Shown piece after piece: positions 6,852 to 13,034 of a DNA stretch of 13,034 bases. The position numbers were made by a program, and so were the translations under genes. Numbering within the stretch: the first letter of the stretch is position 1; each line of letters opens with the position of its first letter. Source of the stretch: Paenibacillus_AK sp041641375 (GTDB lineage: Bacteria > Bacillota > Bacilli > Paenibacillales > YIM-B00363). The stretch spans positions 1 through 13,034 of the forward strand of contig JBEPYM010000096.1 of the NCBI GenBank assembly GCA_041641375.1. The letters are read 5' to 3'. The notes below the pieces were generated by a model. The model saw nothing but the letters and a program-made list of their open reading frames with translations, made no database searches and was not told where the DNA came from.

Positions 6852-8464
6852 AGCTCGTCTCCTCCTTCTCCTCGAACCGACTCATCTCCGCTCCGCTGCT
6901 CCCGCTCTCCGTACAGCAGCGCCTTCCATAACGCCTTCGCCTTGTTCAGCGATTCGGCATACTCCCGCTCCGGATCGGAATCAATCACAATGCCGGCCCC
7001 CGCCTGCACATGCGCCGTACCTTCCGCCATCACAAGCGTTCGTATAGTTATATTAAATTCCATATTGCCGTTATAGTCAATCCACCCCATCGACCCGGTG
7101 TACGGTCCGCGGCGAACGGGCTCCAGCTCTTCGATAATTTCCATCGTGCGAATTTTGGGCGCCCCCGTTATCGTACCGCCTGGAAATACAGCGGCGAGCA
7201 CATCGTAGCCGTCCTTGCCGGCCGCTATCCGGCCCGTCACCTCCGACACCAGATGCATGACGTGGGAATATCGCTCGACCGTCATCAGCTCTTCCACCCT
7301 TACGGTTCCGTAGGCGGATACGCGACCGATATCGTTGCGCAGCAGGTCGACGAGCATCACATGCTCCGCCCGCTCCTTCTCGCTGCCGGTAAGCTCCGCC
7401 TCGAGACGAGCGTCCTGCTCCGGAGTCGCCCCCCGCTTGCGGGTACCCGCGATCGGCCGCGTCGCCAGACGCCCGCGTTCGTGCAGGACGAGCAGCTCGG
7501 GCGAACCCGACACGAGCGCTCCGCCCTGCCAACGAATCAAGCCCATATAGGGCGAAGGGTTAATCAATCGGAGCCATTCATACACGAGCTCCGGCGCTGC
7601 CTTCGTCGGTCGACTTTGCCGGACGGCCAAGTTCACCTGGAACACATCGCCCGCGGCGATATAATCCTGGATGCGCCTGACCGCCGCTTGATACTCATCC
7701 CCGGTGAAAGAGCGCTTCAGTCCTTGCAGCGCATCGATATCGATCTGAATGCCTTCCGACGCCATATAGGAACGGAAGGCCGCCTCTCGTTGATCCGCCT
7801 TGGCAGGCGGTTCGTGCATCCAGCTTCTCCAGAGGTCGCGCATACGAGCCGCCGCATGCTCCGCTTGTTCGAAGCACTCCTTCAAGGAGAGCTTGTCCGA
7901 GTTCGGGACCGAGGTCGGGGCCGGGACGGGCACCTCTCGGTGCACGCACAGCCAGACCGCCCGCTCCTGAAGATCCACCACCCATAGCTCCTCGAAGCGC
8001 ATGAACAAGTATTCCGGGATCGGCAGCTCATCGGCAGCCTTCTCGGGCAATCGCTCGAGATGCCGCACCACATCGTAGCTCCAATAACCGGCACAGCCGC
8101 CGATACACTTGGGCAAGCCTTCGACATACGGGGAACGATAGGGACTCATCCATTGCTGAACGAGCTGGATCGGCGAGCCGTAGCGCACCTGCACGTCGCT
8201 CATGGCCTCGTCCCCAGCGAGGATCGCACGTATTTCTGCTCGTTTCCCTTTCCCCTGGATGACGGAAACCGGGTTCATGCCGATGATGTGGTATCTGCCT
8301 TCCTTGCCGCTTTCAAACAGCGCCGCATGCGGACCGGCAGTCTCCCACACCGGCTCCCAGCTTCGGATCGGTCCCTCCAGGGCAATCCGTTCGACATAGG
8401 GCAGCATCGAATAGCCTTGCTCGCACCAGCTTTGCCATTGCTCGAATGTAATATACCGCTTCAT
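6848..8464 (-). CDS. pabB: Aminodeoxychorismate synthase component I
   Basis: Aminates chorismate to 4-amino-4-deoxychorismate with ammonia from PabA. In the 538-residue product, an N-terminal Anth_synt_I-type region contains LFESGKEGRYHIIGMNP (about 49-65). The chorismate-binding domain covers about 253-513: GDVFQVNLAVRQS, INPSPYMG, SGSPELLV, RPIAGTRKRG (336-345), ERAEHVMLVDLLRND, VFPGGTITGAPK and GAGIVIDSDP. The PIAGT motif has Ala where E. coli PabB has Lys274, as in TrpE, so sequence alone does not separate PabB from TrpE. The pabA-pabC-folP context does. ATG at 8464 is chosen; its ribosome-binding site is weak. TTG codons at 8491 or 8500 are alternatives. The last residues (GEGGDEL) encode the pabA ribosome-binding site. 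Confidence 0.93.
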   Translation of the reverse strand: MKRYITFEQWQSWCEQGYSMLPYVERIALEGPIRSWEPVWETAGPHAALFESGKEGRYHIIGMNPVSVIQGKGKRAEIRAILAGDEAMSDVQVRYGSPIQLVQQWMSPYRSPYVEGLPKCIGGCAGYWSYDVVRHLERLPEKAADELPIPEYLFMRFEELWVVDLQERAVWLCVHREVPVPAPTSVPNSDKLSLKECFEQAEHAAARMRDLWRSWMHEPPAKADQREAAFRSYMASEGIQIDIDALQGLKRSFTGDEYQAAVRRIQDYIAAGDVFQVNLAVRQSRPTKAAPELVYEWLRLINPSPYMGLIRWQGGALVSGSPELLVLHERGRLATRPIAGTRKRGATPEQDARLEAELTGSEKERAEHVMLVDLLRNDIGRVSAYGTVRVEELMTVERYSHVMHLVSEVTGRIAAGKDGYDVLAAVFPGGTITGAPKIRTMEIIEELEPVRRGPYTGSMGWIDYNGNMEFNITIRTLVMAEGTAHVQAGAGIVIDSDPEREYAESLNKAKALWKALLYGEREQRSGDESVRGEGGDEL

Positions 8465-8514
8465 ATCCCGCTCAACCGCCTCAGCCCTCAACCTGCACAA
8501 CCCCTGCTTTTTTG

Positions 8515-8527
8515 CTAATTCAATTAG
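8515..8527. promoter_or_regulatory. Palindrome over the predicted pabB transcription start
   Basis: CTAATTCAATTAG is a perfect 13-base inverted repeat (6-1-6). It overlaps the downstream edge of the -10 box and covers the expected start near 8519. It is operator-like, but I know no matching regulator consensus. Confidence 0.35.
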
Positions 8528-8554
8528 TGTATCCTAAATTTAACGTTGCGCCAA
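8526..8554 (-). promoter_or_regulatory. Likely sigma-A promoter of the pab/fol operon
   Basis: On the minus strand TTGGCG (8549-8554) and TACACT (8526-8531) are 17 bases apart, each matching consensus at four of six positions. They sit between the cysK terminator and pabB, where an operon promoter is expected. Transcription would start near 8519, leaving a leader of about 55 bases. Confidence 0.55.
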
Positions 8555-8563
8555 CCGCCACGC

Positions 8564-8595
8564 AAAGAAAAAAACCCCGGCGTGGCGCCGAGGTT
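8564..8595 (-). terminator. Strong intrinsic terminator after cysK
   Basis: On the minus strand AACCTCGGCG, loop CCA and CGCCGGGGTT form a 10-bp GC-rich stem with one wobble, running into TTTTTTTCTTT. It begins 12 bases after the cysK stop. It separates cysK from the pab/fol operon. Confidence 0.93.
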
Positions 8596-8607
8596 CTGCT
8601 TCAAGCA

Positions 8608-9549
8608 TTATTGCTCGTCGAATTGGTACAGCGGTGTGCTCAAGTAGCGCTCGCCGTTCGAAGGCACGATCGCGACAACGCGCTTGCCTTTGCCGAGACG
8701 CTTCGCCACTTGCAGCGCCGCAAAAATCGCCGCACCGGAGGAAATGCCTCCGAGAATGCCTTCTTCCTTGGCTACACGGCGGGAGGTTGCGAAAGCATCC
8801 TCATTCTCAACCGTAATGACTTCGTTGTATACCTCTGTGTTCAGGATGCTGGGAACGAAGCCCGCTCCGATGCCCTGAATCTTGTGAGGACCCGGTTTGC
8901 CGCCTGAAAGCACCGGGGATGCAGCTGGCTCAACCGCATAAATCTGGATGCCCGGGAAATGCTCCTTCAGAACTCCGCCTGCGCCAGTAATCGTTCCGCC
9001 TGTACCGACGCCGGATACGAACGCATCAAGCTGGCCGTCATGGGATTTAATCGCTTCAACGATTTCCGGACCGGTAGTCAGACGGTGAATTTCCACGTTA
9101 GCCTGATTATCGAACTGCTGCGGCATAAAGTACGACGGATTCTGAGCCTTGATTTCTTCCGCGCGGCGAATCGCACCCTTCATCCCTTCCGCACCCGGCG
9201 TCAACACGAGCTCAGCGCCGTAAGCGCGGAGCAGGTTGCGCCGCTCCATCGACATCGTTTCCGGCATGACAAGAATGGCTTTATAGCCCTTCGCAGCCGC
9301 AACCATCGCAAGTCCGATGCCTGTGTTGCCGCTGGTCGGCTCAATAATCGTATCGCCCGGCTTCAGCGTGCCTTCGCGCTCAGCCGATTCGATCATGTTA
9401 ATTGCGATCCGGTCCTTGACGCTTGCGCCCGGATTCTGGAATTCAAGCTTCACATACACTTCGGCGCTGTCTTCCGGTACGACCCGATTCAGCTTAACAA
9501 GCGGCGTGTCGCCGATCAATTGCGTTACATTCTGTACAAGCTTCGCCAT
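8608..9549 (-). CDS. cysK: Cysteine synthase A (O-acetylserine sulfhydrylase)
   Basis: PLP enzyme that makes cysteine from O-acetylserine and sulfide. The 313-residue protein shows the fold type II signature NPGASVKDRIA with PLP lysine Lys45, the substrate loop PTSGNTG (71-77), the phosphate-binding GTGGT (182-186) and GGISSGAA near the C-terminus, where the PLP ring-nitrogen serine lies. Length agrees with B. subtilis CysK (308). The open frame continues upstream to 9627, but ATG at 9549 is firm because GAGGAGG lies nine bases before it and the family begins MAKLVQNVTQLIGDTP. The gene has its own promoter and terminator. A CymR-type site may be expected in this family, but I could not recognise one with confidence. 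Confidence 0.97.
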   Translation of the reverse strand: MAKLVQNVTQLIGDTPLVKLNRVVPEDSAEVYVKLEFQNPGASVKDRIAINMIESAEREGTLKPGDTIIEPTSGNTGIGLAMVAAAKGYKAILVMPETMSMERRNLLRAYGAELVLTPGAEGMKGAIRRAEEIKAQNPSYFMPQQFDNQANVEIHRLTTGPEIVEAIKSHDGQLDAFVSGVGTGGTITGAGGVLKEHFPGIQIYAVEPAASPVLSGGKPGPHKIQGIGAGFVPSILNTEVYNEVITVENEDAFATSRRVAKEEGILGGISSGAAIFAALQVAKRLGKGKRVVAIVPSNGERYLSTPLYQFDEQ

Positions 9550-9617
9550 GGATAAAGTCCTCCTCAATAATAGAAAATTGCGATTTATATCCGAGTAAAA
9601 TAGTAGGTTTAATTCAC

Positions 9618-9646
9618 ATATTACCAACGTTATCCGATCTTGTCAA
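9618..9646 (-). promoter_or_regulatory. Sigma-A promoter of cysK
   Basis: On the minus strand TTGACA (9641-9646, perfect) and TAATAT (9618-9623, four of six) are 17 bases apart. Transcription would start near 9611, about 62 bases before cysK. The -35 box lies ten bases after the stop of the upstream foldase gene, and no terminator separates them, so read-through from upstream is also possible. Confidence 0.8.
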
Positions 9647-9656
9647 CCGCAATCTG

Positions 9657-10631
9657 CTACGGCTTCACATACTGAGCATCGAGGATCTCCACCTTGTGCT
9701 TCAGCCTGATCTGCTTCATAATTTCGCCAAGCGGCGGCGCCTTGCTCAGCGCAAGCTCCTTCCGCACGACCGCCCTAATTTCCCGCTCATCCCGTTTGTT
9801 CAGCTCTCTTCGATCAAGCACCTTCATAATTTCATAGCCGTTCTCAACCTTGACCGGCTCCCCAACGGCTCCAATCGGCAAGCTGCGCACCATTCGCATG
9901 ACCGATTCCGGGAAGAAGGGATCCTCCTGATCAATCCATCCCAGCTCACCGCCCCGATTCGAGGTTGCCGCGTCCTGCGAATAGGCTCTCGCCAGCAGCT
10001 CAAAATCGATTCCTCTCTTCGAATCGGCGTACGCTTTGTCGGCGTCATCCTTCGATTTAGCAAAAATATGAGCCAATCGTACCTGAACATGCGGTCTGAA
10101 CTCCTCTGGATGATTGCGAATATAGGCCTCTACCTGCTCATCGGTTATCCGTATGCCATGAACCGTAATTTTCTCCAACAGCAGCTTGTTGCGCGCATCT
10201 TCCCTCAGCTCTTGCTTGCTTAACCCGAGCTGTTCCCTCATGGACCGATAAAATTCTTCCTCGCTCCCATAGCCTTGCTGCATCCGTTTCAGCTCCTGGT
10301 CCGTCTCCGCCTCCGACACCTGAATGCCCAGCGACACGGCTTCCAGCTCCACCGCTTTGCGGTCGAGCAGCATCGCCAGCAGCTCCGCCCCGTAGCGCCA
10401 GTTCAGCTCCTTCTCCAGGTCGCTGCGAGTGATCGCATACGGTCCGACCTTCGCGACAGATTCCACTCTGCTTTTATCCGCAGGCGGCGACGGAACGGCA
10501 ACGCTTGGTTCCCCGCCGGGCTTCACATATCCCCGATCCTGTCGAAGCGACAGCACAAGCGAAACGGCCAGGATCACAACAAGGGAAGCGAGTACGCCTA
10601 CGGCAACGCGCATTCCTTTAGGTTGCTGCAT
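9657..10631 (-). CDS. Membrane-anchored PrsA-like peptidyl-prolyl isomerase
   Basis: Predicted extracytoplasmic foldase. The 324-residue protein starts MQQPKGMR, followed by one hydrophobic segment (about 9-29), then a Pro-rich linker. A SurA-N-like helical region (about 55-175) includes AITRSDLEKELNWRYGAEL. The parvulin (PpiC) domain lies at about 182-273 with VRLAHIFAKS, the SNRGGELGWID loop and GYEIMKVLDR. There is no lipobox cysteine, unlike PrsA itself, so it is either an uncleaved N-terminal anchor or a signal peptide. It matches the position of B. subtilis yacD. ATG at 10631 is preferred over upstream codons, which lie within hslO; GGGAG and GGAGG precede it. The substrate is unknown. 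Confidence 0.85.
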   Translation of the reverse strand: MQQPKGMRVAVGVLASLVVILAVSLVLSLRQDRGYVKPGGEPSVAVPSPPADKSRVESVAKVGPYAITRSDLEKELNWRYGAELLAMLLDRKAVELEAVSLGIQVSEAETDQELKRMQQGYGSEEEFYRSMREQLGLSKQELREDARNKLLLEKITVHGIRITDEQVEAYIRNHPEEFRPHVQVRLAHIFAKSKDDADKAYADSKRGIDFELLARAYSQDAATSNRGGELGWIDQEDPFFPESVMRMVRSLPIGAVGEPVKVENGYEIMKVLDRRELNKRDEREIRAVVRKELALSKAPPLGEIMKQIRLKHKVEILDAQYVKP

Positions 10632-10653
10632 CTCTCTCCCATTCCTCCGTCCG

Positions 10654-11535
10654 TCACGTTCCGATCGTCTCGAGCAATCCCCGCAAGTCATCGCTCGTAA
10701 ATCGATAGGTTTCATTGCAGAAGTGGCAGACAAGCTCCGCACCCTCATCCTCTTCGATCAGCATGCGCAGATCCGTCGCCCCGATCGAGATCAGGCTGCT
10801 CTCCACCTTCTCCCGCGAGCATCGGCAGCCAAAGAATACGTCCTTCGTTTCGTAAATATGGACATCCTTTAGGAACCGTTCAAATATGTCCGCTAACTCT
10901 TCCCCGCTGTCCAACAGCGTAGTCATGGAGGGGAGCGTCTGCAGCTTCGTCTCGATGGACACAATATCTTCTTCCGACAAACCAGGCATCAATTGCACAA
11001 TGAACCCACCGGCCGCCCGGATTGAATAATCGGTGTCCACCAATACGCCTAAGGCGACAACGGAAGGGGTTTGCTCGGACGTTGCGAAGTAATACGTAAA
11101 GTCCTCGGCGATTTCGCCGGATACAATCGGACTACTGCCGACATAGGGCTCCTTCATGCCCAAATCCTTGATCACTGTCAAGAAGCCGGCCGTCCCGACA
11201 GCCCCTGCCACATCCAGCTTCCCTCTTGCATTCAGAGGCAGCTCTACATGCGGCTCCGTTACATATCCGCTTGCTTTACCCGTTGCATCGGCGTCGACTA
11301 CGATTTTCCCGATTGGACCGCCAGCTTCCACTCGAACGGTCAGCTGCTCATTCCCCTTCAGCATCGCCCCCATCATCAAGGCGGCTGTCGCCGTTCGGCC
11401 CAGCGCGGCGGCCGTTACCGGGAACAAGTCATGTCTTGTGCGCAGTTCTTCTACGATGCCTGTCGTGACGGCTCCAAAAAGGCGAACCTGGCCCCCAAAG
11501 GCGAGACCTCGAATCATTTGATTGCTCACATGCAT
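10654..11535 (-). CDS. hslO: Redox-regulated chaperone Hsp33
   Basis: Cytoplasmic holdase chaperone that is switched on by oxidation. The 293-residue protein has the N-terminal substrate-binding domain (MIRGLAFGGQVRLFGA..., TAAALGRTATAALMMGAML). The C-terminal zinc domain has Cys237 and Cys239 (FGCRCS) and Cys270 and Cys273 (VCHFC), the four ligands of the CXC...CXXC redox switch, all present. Length is typical for the family. ATG at 11535 has GGTGG about seven bases upstream. The gene starts 32 bases after the coaX stop, and the foldase gene follows 22 bases after its own stop, so the three are probably co-transcribed. Confidence 0.96.
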   Translation of the reverse strand: MHVSNQMIRGLAFGGQVRLFGAVTTGIVEELRTRHDLFPVTAAALGRTATAALMMGAMLKGNEQLTVRVEAGGPIGKIVVDADATGKASGYVTEPHVELPLNARGKLDVAGAVGTAGFLTVIKDLGMKEPYVGSSPIVSGEIAEDFTYYFATSEQTPSVVALGVLVDTDYSIRAAGGFIVQLMPGLSEEDIVSIETKLQTLPSMTTLLDSGEELADIFERFLKDVHIYETKDVFFGCRCSREKVESSLISIGATDLRMLIEEDEGAELVCHFCNETYRFTSDDLRGLLETIGT

Positions 11536-11567
11536 CGTGTATACCCACCCTATCCATGTCTGTCTCT

Positions 11568-12335
11568 CTAGTTTTGGTTGCGCTCGTATAACAATTGCAA
11601 TCCCTGCAAGGTTAAATACGGATTAACGATCTGGATGGTTCGCGATTCGTCGGAAATCAGCTCCGCCAAACCGCCCGTCGCGATAACTTGAGGCGTTGTG
11701 CCGAACTCTTCCATAATTCTCGTGACGATTCCGTCCACTTGCCCCGCATAGCCATAAATAATACCCGCCTGCATGGAGGTCACCGTGTTGCGGCCAATCG
11801 GCTGCTTCGGCTTCACCAGCTCGATGCGCGGCAGCTTCGCAGCCCGCTGATACAACGCCTCTGTCGAAATGCCGATACCCGGAGCAATTGCGCCGCCCAA
11901 GTAGTGACCGTTCTCATCCAGATAGCAGAACGTCGTTGCCGTCCCGAAATCGACGATGATCAGCGGTGGACCATAGAGCTCCAATGCGGCGACCGCATTG
12001 ACAATTCGGTCCGCCCCCACCTCTCGCGGATTTTCGTATTTAATGTTCAGACCTGTCTTGAGACCCGGTCCGACAACCAGCGGCGTCTTGTCAAAATATT
12101 TCAGGCACGCTCGCTCCAGCGTCGGCGTCAACGGAGGCACGACGGAGGAGATGATTGTACCTTCAATTTCACTCATCGAGATGGAAGCATGCTGAAATAA
12201 ATTATAAACCATCATCCCGTATTCATCCACGGTGGACGAACGGTTCGTGGAAATTCGCCAGTGCTTGACGAGCTCCTTCCCTTCGTAAAGCCCCAGCACG
12301 ATATTGGTATTCCCTACATCCATAACAAAAATCAT
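11568..12335 (-). CDS. coaX: Type III pantothenate kinase
   Basis: First committed step of CoA synthesis: phosphorylates pantothenate. The 255-residue protein belongs to the ASKHA ATPase superfamily and shows the CoaX motifs: FVMDVGNTN at 3-11 (phosphate 1, Asp6), PREVGADRIVNA at 103-114 with GADR and the likely catalytic Asp109, and VDFGTATTF at 128-136 (phosphate 2), followed by GGAIAPGI at 147-154. Length matches other CoaX proteins. The family characteristically needs a monovalent cation and is not feedback-inhibited by CoA. The start overlaps the nadC stop as ATGA. The G-rich stretch just before it, inside nadC codons, is at best a modest ribosome-binding site, so coupling to nadC is likely. 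Confidence 0.96.
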   Translation of the reverse strand: MIFVMDVGNTNIVLGLYEGKELVKHWRISTNRSSTVDEYGMMVYNLFQHASISMSEIEGTIISSVVPPLTPTLERACLKYFDKTPLVVGPGLKTGLNIKYENPREVGADRIVNAVAALELYGPPLIIVDFGTATTFCYLDENGHYLGGAIAPGIGISTEALYQRAAKLPRIELVKPKQPIGRNTVTSMQAGIIYGYAGQVDGIVTRIMEEFGTTPQVIATGGLAELISDESRTIQIVNPYLTLQGLQLLYERNQN

Positions 12336-13034
12336 TGGGCCCCCGCCTTTTTCTCATTGACATCCAGTGAAATATCGATGGCTTGAATGGAGGATGTTAA
12401 ACCGCCAACCGATATAATATCTACGCCAGTTTCGGCAATTGACCGAACCGTCGCAAGATTAACGCCCCCCGACGCTTCGATGACAATTCCAGGGTATGTA
12501 AGGCGCAGCACCCCTACCGCTTCTTTCATTCTGACTGGAGACATGTTGTCCAGCATAATGATGTCAGCCCCTGCTTCAGCCGCTTCCAGCGCCTGTTCCA
12601 GAGATTCCGTTTCTACCTCGATCTTCATCGTATGGGGCAGCAGTGATCGGGCGCTGCCCACCGCCGCAGCAATTCCGCCCGCGCCCTTAATATGGTTGTC
12701 TTTGATCATGACAGCATCGTAAAGTCCGTATCGATGGTTGTGACCGCCGCCAATACGGACTGCGTATTTTTCCAGCATTCGATGTCCCGGCGTCGTCTTG
12801 CGCGTGTCGGCAAGGCGAACCGGCAAGTCTTCAATAAGCGCCGCATAAGCTCGAGTTTTGGTGGCGATTCCCGAGAGCCGCTGCAGCTGGTTCAAGGCCA
12901 GCCGCTCACCCTCCAGAATCGAGCGCGTGCTCCCTTCGACAATCGCAAGCACATCGCCTTTATGAATCACGGCGCCTTCCTCCGCAACCTTCTGAACATG
13001 CAGGCTTCCATCCACCACGTGAAAGACGAGCTCC
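12332..13034 (-). CDS. nadC: Nicotinate-nucleotide pyrophosphorylase, 5'-truncated by window edge
   Basis: Converts quinolinate and PRPP to nicotinate mononucleotide in de novo NAD synthesis. The window keeps about 233 C-terminal residues, and reading starts ELVFHVVDGS at the edge. About 50-60 N-terminal residues lie outside. Seen motifs are STRSILEGERLALNQLQRLS, the substrate-binding DTRKTTPGHR, RIGGGHNHRYGLYDAVMIKD, IEVET, DIIMLDN, and EASGGVN with ISVGGLT near the C-terminus; these are diagnostic for type II PRTases of this family. The GTG at 13018 is an internal valine codon, not the start. The stop overlaps the coaX ATG (ATGA), which joins NAD and CoA synthesis in one transcript. In related Bacilli, nadA or nadB commonly lies near nadC, but they are not visible here. 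Confidence 0.95.
   Translation of the reverse strand, partial: ELVFHVVDGSLHVQKVAEEGAVIHKGDVLAIVEGSTRSILEGERLALNQLQRLSGIATKTRAYAALIEDLPVRLADTRKTTPGHRMLEKYAVRIGGGHNHRYGLYDAVMIKDNHIKGAGGIAAAVGSARSLLPHTMKIEVETESLEQALEAAEAGADIIMLDNMSPVRMKEAVGVLRLTYPGIVIEASGGVNLATVRSIAETGVDIISVGGLTSSIQAIDISLDVNEKKAGAQ

Noticed and set aside
7010..7987. Plus-strand open frame of 325 codons opposite pabB
   Set aside because: Same shadow pattern against a firmly identified gene.
8464..8520. Possible TRAP (MtrB) binding site in the pabB leader
   Set aside because: There are six NAG triplets (three GAG), but the spacers are irregular (3 to 8 bases) instead of the 2-3 bases TRAP needs, and the site is before pabB, not pabA.
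8464..8520. Tetrahydrofolate riboswitch before the folate operon
   Set aside because: The leader of about 55 bases is too short for the known THF aptamer and shows no matching stems.
9549..9611. T-box or CymR operator before cysK
   Set aside because: The leader of about 62 bases is too short for a T-box and lacks its conserved box. The AAACC...GGAT arrangement is too imperfect to call a CymR site.
9549..9627. N-terminal extension of CysK
   Set aside because: The extra residues run through the promoter's downstream region and leader and lack family similarity; a strong ribosome-binding site marks ATG 9549.
1..13034. Mobile element, CRISPR array, tRNA gene or phage attachment site
   Set aside because: No transposase, regular repeats, tRNA cloverleaf or direct-repeat boundaries were seen. 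Gene order is continuous with the known chromosomal block.

Overview
This window is a GC-rich (by eye above 50%), tightly packed stretch of a Firmicutes chromosome, most likely Paenibacillus or a close relative. The gene order nadC-coaX-hslO-prsA-like-cysK-pabB-pabA-pabC-folP-folB-folK-xre-dus-greA-lysS follows the well-known Bacillus subtilis block (coaX-hslO-yacD-cysK-pab/fol-yazB-yacF-lysS). Two changes are nadC in front of coaX and greA between dus and lysS. Proteins match Bacillales families over their whole length. All 15 genes lie on the minus strand, so transcription runs from high to low coordinates.

Layout in transcription order. (1) 13034-9657: 5'-truncated nadC, coaX, hslO and a membrane-anchored parvulin-like foldase, with no visible promoter inside the window. 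(2) 9646-8564: cysK as its own unit, with a TTGACA-17-TAATAT promoter and a strong intrinsic terminator. (3) 8554-2445: a para-aminobenzoate/folate operon (pabB, pabA, pabC, folP, folB, folK) running into a small XRE regulator and a tRNA-dihydrouridine synthase. A likely promoter lies just before pabB, and many junctions are 4-base ATGA stop/start overlaps. (4) 2421-172: greA and lysS behind a perfect-consensus sigma-A promoter, with a hairpin between the genes and a terminator-like hairpin after lysS. Bases 1-171 hold no gene that I can support.

How the genes work together. PabB and PabA make aminodeoxychorismate, PabC converts it to p-aminobenzoate, FolB and FolK supply the activated pterin, and FolP joins the two, so the operon covers most of the dihydropteroate branch. 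NadC and CoaX start or complete NAD and CoA synthesis, CysK makes cysteine, HslO and the parvulin are folding factors, and Dus, GreA and LysS serve tRNA and transcription.

I found no novel defence, mobile or biosynthetic system. This is core housekeeping DNA. The points worth a second look are small: a 10-N assembly gap that falsely breaks dus (the flanks suggest a 3-bp overlap), AT-rich perfect palindromes sitting on the predicted transcription starts of both greA and pabB, the conserved but uncharacterised XRE gene nested into the end of folK, and the TrpE-like PIAGT motif in PabB.
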